Assembly (NCBI GenBank): GCA_023053685.1
Contig: JALIGW010000029.1
Coordinates: 1,773,001-1,837,000, forward strand
Direction: 5' to 3'
Length of the DNA: 64,000 bases
Origin: Diadophis punctatus similis
Lineage: Eukaryota > Chordata > Lepidosauria > Squamata > Dipsadidae
Made by a program: the position numbers and the translations under genes. How positions within the stretch are numbered: the stretch's first letter is position 1; each line of letters begins with the position of its first letter. The notes beneath the pieces are model-generated. The model was given only the letters and a program-made list of their open reading frames with translations. It searched no databases and had not been told where the DNA came from. Of this stretch, positions 33,501 to 46,213 are shown piece after piece.

Positions 33501-36500
33501 ATCAATATCTATTTGATGTCTTTGTGCTGCAACCTTTCTGTTGTATACACACCAATACATGCTTTTCAAAAATTTTAGAAGTAACAGTATTATTTCCATT
33601 TTGTTTCATGGTTTCCACTTCAAAACTTTTCCTTTTATTTTAAAATAAGAATTATTTAGAAGCAGCCAGTTCTTATGATACCTAAAACCAAACTTTAATT
33701 TCTTTCCCAACAGGGCCCAAATATATTAGGCTGCTGTAAATGCTAGAAACATCAGTAGATTCCTAGTTAGAACAAAGACGTTTCCAAGACTTCCATGTTA
33801 TCAAGTAATAATATTCACAGTGAGGCAGTTAAACCAACACATTTAGTTTCCATTCCAAATTATTATTGATTAAGAAAAATACCTCTATTTATATGCTTTG
33901 AAATCAGGACATCTATAATCACCAGTTTCATATGAAAGCAGAAAAGGTATTTGTTCTTTCTATAAAAATTAGTCATTAACTGAGGTTTGGAAAAATATTT
34001 AAGAGGAATAATATATGCATTGCTTTCAAAATATTTCTTAGTCTAGATAGTCATATTTTCTTTCACTGCGTTTACCCTTCCCTAGAATCTCAGGATTTTA
34101 TAATTTATTTAAAAAATCTGAATGGGAATATATTCAGTTAAAATTATTGCTGTGCTCGTTTTATGCTGAATTTTTAACAAACTCTGAAACTTTAGAACCC
34201 AGATAATTTTTATCTGCATTAAAGAAACTTTTTACAAAGGCTAAAATAACAATTTAGATCCAAAAACCAAGACAGTGGCTATATGTGGATAATATACAAA
34301 TAAACTGGAATACAGAACTAAAATATCATACAAATCAATGGCTTGTGTGTTAAGAAATGTTTGAATGTTTCTTATTATTTAAAAGCTTATTTAGTCCCGT
34401 AAAAAAACCATTTTCTGATATATTGGACTCCTCAGCAGTTGGTTAAAAAGGATGGCTGTCATCTATTTATGTGGAAAGTATAATTAGTTTTGTGGAACAT
34501 TATTATTATTTATTAAATTTATTGGCCACCCATCTTACCCTCAGGGTTACTCTGGGCATCTTACAATATTACTATATTTGCCTTGGGTATATTCATTAGA
34601 TATAATCCATAAGGATTAATTAATAATCTTTATTAATTAAAGGTTAATACTACAGGGGACCAGGTAAATTTGGTTCAATTAAATGTATCAGCTCTCAGCC
34701 TTTGAGATGACTTGTACTGGCAGAGAGATAAGATCACAAATACGATTTCCATAGAGTCTAGATTCTATTCACTGTTTTGTTTCTAAGTTACATAATTTTT
34801 GTGATAATAGTTGAAATGAAATTCAGTGGCCGTTTGCAATTGTTATGTGTAACATATGTATTTGTATTGGTTTAAAAATTCAATGTTTTAAAAACATTTC
34901 TCACATACTCATGAGTATGATACAAACACATACTCGTATGAATATGCATATTCATACTAATATAAGTATGTCGCGTGCAGAGACATGCACATGGGGGTGA
35001 GAAAATCCCTATGTGGAAATTTAAACATCTGAAGTCTCTCACTTACCCACAGAAATGGATAGTGGCCCAGGAGCAGCACTATTTACCTTCCAGTATTTCT
35101 TCCTGATCTTTATCTTCTTTAGCTATTGGTCTATCCTTGTCTGCTGTTGCTTTGGGATTTTCCACAGCAATTTCAGAATCAGGCAGTTCCGGGTCTTTTC
35201 CTTCTGCAGCATCAGGAAGTTTCTGCTCCTGCATGGTGCTCTTGTTCTGCTCAGATGCCCCACCTGAGCTGTCTTGAGAGTCTCCTGTGGGGCTGCTAGA
35301 GTGGACGGTAGGCTTTGTGGGTCCATCTGCTTCTAGGTGTCGCCTATACTGGAGCCAATTTGCCCCAAAACGATCCCGAACGTTGTCCATGCGCTCCATC
35401 TCTGCCTGCTGTTGCTGAAATATATCTGTGGGAAGATAAACCCAACCACTCCAAATTTTGAGAACAGTTTCAGTGCACAGTCTATCTTACATAAGAGGCC
35501 CATAGTGATTTAAATCTCACCTTCCGAGAGAGGTTGAATTCTGTACTCATGTTCTGTGTCACTGGGCTCAGAAATGCTGGCCCTGCGAACTTTAATTCTC
35601 CCCTGTAACAAAACAAAGTTATAAGTAAGGGCTAGAATTGACCCTCTCATGCTCTTTACTTAAATATTAAGTTATACTTAACCTCACCATATTTATGTCA
35701 CACCTCTGAAAAGAAAGAAAGCTTTTTAGAAAGCATTAGGGATTCCAATCTGCTGTAGGGCTTTCAGCTCAAACAGTCACACTTTTAATGACTGGCTTCG
35801 CAACATTTCCACAACTCCAACAATTAAGGATATTTTCATAATGGTGCATAAGTTATTACATTAATGTTAGGGCTTATTCAAAAAGAGTTGCTCCACTCTT
35901 ACAGCCACTAAACACACCGTACAACTTCTTCCTCACCACAACCTATCCTGCCAATTCCAAACCCTGAAGTATGTAAAATGGCAGAACCACCTTCATTCTC
36001 TTCCGAGTTGATGATATGGCAGATGCGCTGTCTTTAGGAGACTGACTATCACTTTGGTCTGCAGCATAGGAACTTTCCAGGGCATTCCGGTTTATCGTGA
36101 TTCTCTCCGAGCCTGAAGGGCAGAGTGGTTGAGCAATGGCACGATTCAGGTTTGAGTGGTGCTGGGGGAAAAACAAACAAACCACAATAGGCTATAAATG
36201 GGTAAGAAGATCTTTTCCGAGGCTTTGCCTCCTTTTTTTTTATTACTAATATTACTTTAGGGCAAAATGCCACCTTAGCAATTCTGAGGAACTGCTTTGT
36301 ATTACCACTAAAGTGAGAATCATCAGGCAAAAGGAAATGAAATAGAGATTGCTTGAATGGACAAAAGTATTATTGGTCTCTGCATATTCTACCATACAGT
36401 AATGAAAACTCAGAATGAAACTACTTCAAATGAAAGGAGATTTTGGACCCAAATTTTCACTGTAATACAAATCTGGAACATATACATTTACCATATTTTT

Positions 36501-37239
36501 CAGAGTATAAGACAGACCTTTTTACCCCCAAAAAGAGGGTGAAAACTTAGGTGCGTCTTATACACCAAATGTAGCCCCACCCAGCCACCCCCACCCTTTG
36601 GCCTCTGCCTCCCAGCAATTTACCTCCTTGCAGCAAACAAAACAGAACCTGATTAGCACAAGCAACTGATTATCAGCTTCCTGACTCTCAGCTGAGTGAG
36701 GCAGCAGGTCCGGCCATGTACTAAACTGAAAGTGAAACTAGCTGCAAGGAGGCAAATTGCTGGGAGGTAGAGGTAGAGGCAGAATTTTATTTTCTTGTGC
36801 TAATTCAGATTGCTGAAACTGGATGGAAGGAGGTAAGTCAATAACTATAAATGTCTGTAGAATATTCAAATTATTAGACTTATTTTTTAAAGACTGCTTT
36901 ATTATTGTTCTAGACAACTTAACAAAATGAAGACGCTTTTTAAAATAAATGCTTGCTCTGAAGAGGCCCAGTGCTTTTGTATCTTCTTTTTAATAGCAGA
37001 GAATAATGTATACTTCCAGAAAGCCACATCAATTTTAGCAGAATCTGTACAAGTATAGTCTGAAATGTAACAGTGTCCTGTTTTAGTATTAAGATAAGGC
37101 AGCTGAGTTAAACCCTGACTTAGTCATGTTTGGAGTAGATCTATTTAAATAATTGGGAGGAGTTAGTGTGACTATATTTAAGAAAACCTTCTGGCATTAA
37201 TATATTGCCATAATGTACATTTCTCCAATTCTTTGCTAT

Positions 37240-37286
<47 letters not shown>

Positions 37287-40200
37287 TTTTATTTGTGAGA
37301 TTTATATACCGCCTCACAGTGCAAGCACTCTCTAAGTGGTTTACACCAGTAAGCAATGTATATTTATATTACCCCCAACAATCTGGGTCCTCATTTTACC
37401 TACCTCGGAAGGATGGAAGACTGAGTCAACCTTGAGCCAGTGAGATTTGAACCGCTGACCTGCGGATCACAGTCAGCTAAAGTGGCCTGCAGTACTGCGC
37501 TCTAACCGCTGCGCCACCTCGGCTCATACCTGCTATCTCGGCTCATACCTCATACCTCATCTCATTTCTATGGGTTAGGCACACATGCACAGAAATACAC
37601 AGCAAACAGTGTATATGATCTGTACTATTTGCTGTGAGGCAAATTGCTGGGAGGCAGAGGCAGAATTTTTTTCCCCTTGTTTTCCTCCCCCAAAACTAAG
37701 GTGCATCTTATACTCCGAAAAATACAGTATGTAAGTCTTCCTACCTGTAAACTGGAGACAGACAAGGGTTCTTCATCAAGAAGGAACTGGTGTTACAAAA
37801 AAAATATGTATCAGTAAAACATTTACACACTCATTTCCTTGTCAAAATAAAACCTATCAGAAAGTTGTATTCTACTTTCCACTTAGAGAATGGTTAAAAA
37901 ATAGGAAATAAGACAGCAAATAAAAATATTTTCCAACACTAATATGTGGAAACTGTATGGTAATCACAGAAAAATAAAACATAGGAACAGAAGTAACATC
38001 TTACATTTCTTCTCCTTTACATAATGCCATATAAATCCTATTTTTTTTCCAGGAAGCCCACCAACTCCTGAATATGCAAAGCAGAATTGGTGCTAACTCT
38101 GTTTTGAGAAGTTAGTTAACTTCTCACTTACAGTTCTCAATTAAAGAATATACAAATTAAGCACCAGGGGCAAACTTGTTACTCTAAACTGGAATATATT
38201 TTCTTTTCTGGGAGACTGCACTTATATTTTATATTTTTGGTCTTCAAAGACCAAAGGATCTAAATGTGGTCCTCATTTGACAACCACTCTTTCAGTGATG
38301 ATTCAAAGTTATGACAATACTGAAGGAGGAGGTCCTTGTAATTGTGGTCTTCATTATCCCCGCAGTCACTGGATTGCAACTTGGGCACTTAGCAGTCAGC
38401 TTGCAATTATGGTGCTGCAGCATCCCACAGTCCTGTGATCACCATTTGGGACCTTCACTGCCTGCTTCTGATAAGCAAAGTCAATAGGGAAGGCAGCAAG
38501 AGGTTGCAAATGGCAATCATGTGACTGTGGGACATTGCAAGCGCGCAGGATTTACCTAACAACAGCAACTGGGACTGACAGAACTGCTATTGTAAGTCGG
38601 CACAATCATGATGTTGTGCTTCATGACTCTGCTGCTTAATGACGGAGGTCCCAATTCCAATTATCGTTGCTAAGGGAGGACTACCTGTAGTGATACAATG
38701 ATGTCAAGTGGTGCAGATAGGGCAATTTTCAGCTTTTTCTCTCTAATGGAAGATTTGGGGTATGTTACCACAATCACATTGTGCTATCACAATCACATTG
38801 ACTTTTGATAGCATGATCCTGCGGGACTCTGGGAACAAACAAGCTTCCAATTCCTGCTGAAATTTATCCTGCTGAAATTTCCCCATTATCCTGGTTTGTT
38901 TGGGGGGGAAGGGGGGTTGGTGCCTTCAAGTCAGTGTTGACTCATGGTGACTGTCTGGATAAAGTCCCTGCTATTTTCTTGGTAAGATTCCAGAAGTGAC
39001 TTATCCTGCCCTCCTTCCTAAGGGAGAGTGGTAAGAGAGGAGAGAGAGACTGGTCATCCAGCTGGGTTCATGCCTAACATGGGGGTAGATTTTGCAGTCT
39101 CCCAGTTTCTCGCTACACCAAACTGGCTCTCATCCTGGTCCTAACCCTACTTATTTCTTACACATTTTGCTATCCCCTATTGACTAATCACTTTAGTTCA
39201 ATCTTTTAATTATTCATAAAAAGGTGATGACATTTCTGAATAAACACATGTTATATGTCTGGCTGATACAATTTCATCTTATGCACTTATTAGCTCCTTC
39301 ACTCAGCCATACAGCTATGCTGCTTTACTGTATTAGGAATATACTGTATAAACCAACTGCTACCTAAACACAGAATTATTGGCAACTATTTTAAACAGAG
39401 GAGGTTACTGTTTCTTCATACTGTAATTATGGGAACTTCGACAACACAGGCTGGATACTCACATTACAAGAAATAGCTCTAGGAGACAAATGCACTAGAG
39501 TAGCGTGCTGGTGATTTGGATGAAACCATAAAGGATTTCCTTCCAGATGCAACTGAGAGACGAAAAAAGAATACTTATATTCACTGCCGCAAACATGCCA
39601 CTCTGATTCCATTTTTCTGGGATTTAAAAAACGGTGTATTGCTGTGACCTTTTATAAAATTGCTGGCTATCTTTCCCGATATTTCTCAAGGCAGCATGCA
39701 TAAATCTCCTCCTCACCTGGGTTAGGCTAAGAGATGACCACAGGCTACGTTTCATGGCAAAATCTGGAGCAGGACGCTGGGCCCAACTTTCTCACTACTA
39801 CAGAACCCTTCCTCACCCAAGAGTGAATTCATCCAATACTGAAATACTACCACCAATCAGTGCTCTGCCATTATTACCGACGAATCATATTCTCCAGATT
39901 CTGTAGAGTTTTAAACAGCACTTACTCTGAGCCACTGTTACCCCAATACTTCGGAATAACGGTAAATACTCACTCTTCTCAAGTTATGCAACCAAGCCAA
40001 TGGTGCTAAGACAGAGTGTTCCAGCAACAAGTTATAGGCAATATCTAGGTGCTGTAGATTTGACAGTTGTTCCACACCTGTGAAGAAGCAAGCAGAGTAA
40101 GTACCATCAGACAGAAGCCAACCTTTTTTCAAACTCTGTTTCAAGTCTCCAATCTAGCCCAATATTTTATGAAAGCTTTTAGCCCTTTCACTATATCCTT

Positions 40201-41173
40201 ACCACTAATGTTGGCTAGGTGGTTGTATCGGAGAATTAGGCTCATCAGTTTAGCCCGACTATGTAGCCCAAGTTCAGGCACCTTAGGCAGGAAATTATAT
40301 GCCACATTTAAATATTCCAGCTCCATCAGCACCTGCAGGGAGATGATGATAAATCTCAGCATTACTCAGTCATATTCTTCTCCATTCTCTTTTTCAGACT
40401 GAAAGTAAATTCTCCTTGTATCAAGCTCAGTTCTTGGCAACTTCGAAACATGTCATTCTCTCAACAACAATACTTTTCCATTGCCTCCTTGTGCAATTTT
40501 TTTCTACTTTCCAGTTTAGCTCACTAGTATTTCCTTCTCAGCATAGCTCTGCTGGTATTTCCTATCCAAATATAAACCCAATATAAACCTTGCATAGCAT
40601 TGTGAGATCAGTCAAAGGCTACATGCTGCCACTTACCTGGCACCTCATGAAAACACATCAAAAGTGTCTCCCATCAGCTAGTTATATCTGATCAAAAGTG
40701 TTCATGAAAGCATAAAAGATTAAAGTCCTTGGCAGAGCACTTTTTATCGTAAAATATTTAGATACTCTGCCAATGCTGCATATGACCTAACTTTGTTCTT
40801 AGCCAACTAGCGCATGACAGCCACATGAGGCCCTTAGAAATAAGGGCAGTAACTACACAGCAAGAAGATGCCGGTGGCCAAAGAGGACTGGCAGTTCTCC
40901 CAGCCAAGAAGCATTTAGTGCTATTGCTAATTTGTTTCATTATAATCCGCAATTTCTTTATGAGGGCACAGATTTTAAACACAGCAATTTAGTGTTTAGA
41001 GCAGATCCACTCAACCTGAAATACATTTGCTGTAACTCTTACAATAGGGAAGGTTGTTTTGCATGGACTGCTCTCAACTCCTAAGATTATTTAAATCATC
41101 TTCTCCAATCTGGGCTTTCTTCTGAATGTATTGGACCTCCTTTCTCATGCACGTCAGCCATGTTATAGTGTGT

Positions 41174-41233
<60 letters not shown>

Positions 41234-44200
41234 TAAGAAGTGATACATAGGACCAGACATGCCTATCAAGAAAAAATCAGGTTAGTTCATTAGAGGAAGC
41301 CTGCAAACTTTTATTTATCTAGTTATATAATTGCAACACCAAGTTAGGAAAAGTCATATCCATCCTGCCCCTTAGGCCTAAAGGTCTCTCGTGTACTTCA
41401 CCAAAGATTTCAAAGCACTAAACCAACTGGGAATACAGACCAAAAGCAGCTTTCACCCAGAAACAGTATGTAAAAGGTAAAATCAGAATGGCAGGAGGCA
41501 ACTGGACTACGGCTTTAATCCCCTCGGTCTTTACAGAATTTCAATGTTAGAGTAACCTGCTAATTCTCTTGTGGGAATGTTATTAAAATTTAAAATTTCC
41601 CTTTGTTATGGGGATACTATTGGACCGTACATAGAACACAATGCTCAAGAAGGCTGCCTTACCAAATTTCACTAGCTTACCCCATTGTTTTGCTTCAATA
41701 TAGGAAAAAGAGTATTAGATAAAGATACATAGGTAGACCTTGACTTACATCCATAAATGGGACTGTAACTTCCATCGCTAAGCAAGGCAGTCATTAAAGT
41801 GAGTCGTGACTGATTTTATGATTGTTTTTGTTTTGTCATTAAGCAAATCGCTGCAATTGTTAATGAATCATGAAGTCATTGAGCAAATAGAGGTTTCCCC
41901 CATTGACTTTGTCAGAAGCCAGCTGAGAAGGTTTCAAATGGCAATCACATGACCCTGGGATGCTATAGCTATCATAAATACATGCCAGTGGCCAAGGACC
42001 AAAATTCTGATCATATGACCGCAAGGATGCTGCAACGGTCAAAAGAACCAGTTGTAAGTCACTTTTTTCAGCATCACTGTAACTTCAAACAGTCACTAAA
42101 CAAATAGTTGTAAGTCAAGGACTACTTATAGAATGATGTATCATTAGTGCACTGAAAATAACCAACTGTTTTCATTCTCTAGAAATCTAGGAATGACAAC
42201 CCCACTTCATCTTGACTCTAATCAAAATATTCAAACAAGGAATTCAGAAATAGTCTTGATTCAAAGTTTCCTACAACAGATAAGCTACTAACCATGCTAG
42301 TCTACTTATTTTTTTCCAGGGGCACCTGACTTGCTAATCACTGTTGGAACACTCTGTTGGTCAAGATGCAGCTGTGGCCTTATTTATCAAGGCTTATGGA
42401 ATATTCCCGTCTCCAAATACTAAGAACAACATATCTAATTCTGTCAACTGGATTCTATAACCACTTATAAATTCAATTACTAGCATTCCTCTTCCTCCAG
42501 TATCTCTATAGTTCTACACTCAATAGTGATTTAAAGTCTTGGTATAATACTACATTGGAATGGTAGCCTTGATTTTTTTTAAGTTTTCCTAAAGAATTTA
42601 TTTTTGAACTTTATTGTTTCTCCATTTTCTTGCTATAAATAATTAAAAACATTACTTAATGTATTACTTGAGCTTAAATATTGGCAGTGACATACTTAAT
42701 GTAATACTTGAGCTTAAAATATTGGAAGTCACAGTGCAATTGCCCACCTTCACTAGAAAGGTGTAAAGAGGTTATTGCAAAATCCATAAACATCTATACT
42801 ACTTGGTTATTAGCATTCAGGAGTCAAGATAATAATTTTAACCTATATATGCCTAAACATGACCTAGTGCAAAAAAAATCCCAAGACATACAATTATCCA
42901 TCCATAAGTCACAAAGGGTACTAATAATATTATGGAGTGGCACAAGAAAGCCAATTGTTCTTTCAAATTTGTCTCTAGTATTAAACTAGATTTGATTATA
43001 GGTCCCCATTCTTATGGGTAGGATAAATACTTAACCACTAGTAAACTACCATTATGGAAAAATTAAAAGACTATTGTGGCACAAAGATTTCAAGATTTTA
43101 TTTATTTGTTCAATGCAAGGGTGAGTCAAAAAGTAATGCCATTTTTGGTAGGACAGGTATAATTACCAACACAGGAACATGTAGCATACATCAAAATGAA
43201 GCTGGTCCTCTGTGGATCACATCCCTACTTCTCAACATAGTCACCGTTTCTCTCAATAGCTATGTTCCACCTTCGAATGAGAGCATGTATCCCTGTCTCG
43301 TAAAATTTTGTTGACTCTTCTTTGAGCCACTTCTTCACTGCAGTTTTCACTTCCTCGTCACTGGAATAATGTTTGCCTCTCAAACTCTCTTTCATGGGGC
43401 CGAAGAGATGATAGTCTGAAGGCGCTAAATCTGGTGAGTATGGAGGATGCGGTAATACATTTGATACATTTTGATGTATGCTACTTGTTCCTGTGTTGGT
43501 AATTATACCTGTCCTAAAGAAAATGGCATTACTTTTTGACTCACCCTCATATTTTAAATGTTATAAACTTGAAATTAATACTACTAAAATGCCTTTTTGT
43601 AAGCAAATGAAAAATAATTACATACTTTACTAGGATTGCATACCTATAATTAAGTTTAAAAAGTAATAAAAACATTTAAAATAGCCTCCCACCCCAAAAA
43701 TAAAAATAAACTATAGAAGACAAGATAGAAAGAAGCAAATCGAAAAGGGCAATGTTGTGACAGTGCATTTTCAGGATGCCAGAATAACTCTGCCTTTGGT
43801 ATATATTTCAGAACTGTTATAACAAGGAAAATATTATTGAACTTAATAAAGTCAGTTGAAAAGATATAAGGAACTTCAAGAACTTTATAGAGCAGAAACA
43901 TAGAAAATGGAGCATTAAGTGGAAATAAAATGTCACTGAACATTTCAAGGAAATTTGATGCTTCCTGATAGCGACAGGTTGTTTTGCCTAAATGATGAAA
44001 AATACCATTGACTGTTAGCAGACTGTTGTCATTAGAGCTGTTAATTGGCATAGTTAACTTCAGAAAGGTAGCACTGAGCTCACTGCCAGATACTTACAGT
44101 CAGGTAGTGCTGGCAGTCCTGGATGAGATTATGACTAAGATCCAAAGCCTTCAGGACATTTAATAATTGCTTAATAGAGAGAAGAAAGAGCAAGAGTTTA

Positions 44201-46182
44201 ATGATTACAAATGAACCAAATCCAAAGAACAAGTATCTAACACTGAAGATGGTAAATTACAGTACAATCATTCCAAAATCCCTCCTATTCCATTTTCTGA
44301 GAAAGAGAGTCAATAGATAAAAAGACTACAGTTATTAGACTACCATCAGAATTGTGTGCTTATTTCTGGCAATCACCCTCTGTGCAGTATTCCATTTTTT
44401 TTAAAGTGTGTGATTTCACCAATTGCTACACCTTACTTGCACAACAGTTGCTCTAGAAACAATGAGACTGTGAATTCTAGTCCTAATTTAGACATGAAAA
44501 AACTGGCTAGGTGACTTTGAGCCAGTCTCTCTTTCTCAGCCCAACTCACTCACTCACTCAGGTTGCTGTGAGGAAAATAGGAGAAGGAAGGAATATTATA
44601 TGTTTGCTGCCTTCAGCTGTATAGGGGGGGGGGGGAACCCTCATACCAGTGAATCATCCAAGGTTGCAATAGAATTGTAGCTGAAGTTGGCTGTATGTAA
44701 TTCCAGCCAAGGAAGTGCAGAACTAAGATCTCCACCACATGCAGAAAGGATCTCCTGTAAATAAAGAAGATGGATAACACGGTGATAAAATTAGGGTGGC
44801 CACCTGTGCCTCTCAGCAACCTGCTTTTAAGTTTTTGCTTCAAGACCAAAAGACATTTCACACTAGGGAGCACTTTCAATATCCATTTCGTTGGGAAAAA
44901 AATTGTTGTGGTGCTTGAATGTACTAGGTATAATGGACTCCTTACTGTCCACTGGCTCAGACATTCATAAAGAGGGAAGATTGTGAGAAAAAAGATTCCT
45001 GATTGAACAGGAGTAGGAAACTATAATATTTTTTATATTATATTATAATGTTATATATATTATTAACATAAAATCTTTTTTCCAATCCCAACAACTACAC
45101 TACTGAATTTTGATGGCAAACTGCCAAAAAAATCACACTGCAATTTGCAATGAGATTTTTGACAGAAAAAAGGCACTTTAATTCTTCAACTTATCTGAAT
45201 TCATACATTGTATAACAGTATCTTCATGTTATACAATGTATCTTCATGTTATATAGCTCTCAACAACTGCCACAATTTTGTTTTTACAAAAAGTGCTCAT
45301 GAATCACAGTCTTGTAAAACAGCAATCTACCACCTACAGAGTATGTAATTGTACTTATTATTAAACTATACATGATATTGTCTATGGAGATTCTCAGTCA
45401 TCCAGGTCATGGCTGTCTCAAAGGTGCTTTTTTCAAGAGGCAACTGGACTTTCTGGGTTTTTCTTTCAAGATGTTTCGCTTCTCATCCAAGAAGCTTCTT
45501 CAGCTCTGACCTTCTATTCCCCACCATCCAGTCAGAGCTGAAGAAGCTTCTTGGATGAGAAGCGAAACGTCTTCAAAGAAAAACCAGAAAGTCCAGTTGC
45601 CTCTTGAAAAAATCACCTTTGGGATATACATATTCATTATAATTCATTACCTTTCCCAAAAGGGATTTAAAAACCAGAATAGGCCCAAATCAGATATAGG
45701 AATATACAATTTATAGAGGAAGTTCACTGAGAAAGAAGGAAATGACAGAGATTTAAGGCCATTTTTTCCTTACTAAGAACTGTTTCTTGTGAGTTAAAAA
45801 GATGTCAGGAAGAAGCAATATTATTAAGGCAAAAAAAAAAATCTCCCTCCCCTTTCGTCTATGTGAACTTCCGCTTAAAATCATAGTGTTCCATAAAACT
45901 CATCAGGAAAATATTAATGCAGGTGCCTTATGACACTCTGTGCAGAATGCATATTTTTTGCCAGCCATTCTTTTCCTGATGGTAGAAAAAAGTCCAATAT
46001 GGAATATCACCACTCACTTCCAGAGAATTCACACATCTGGAACAGGTCAAAGCCTCTAACTGGGAATAAACAAACCTCAGGCCCTGAAGATAGTGCAGAG
46101 GAACACATCTCAACTAAAGGGAACAAAAAAAGAAGAGTGAATATTAAAAAAATATCCATCGCAGATTCAATAATCCTGTCCT

Positions 46183-46213
<31 letters not shown>

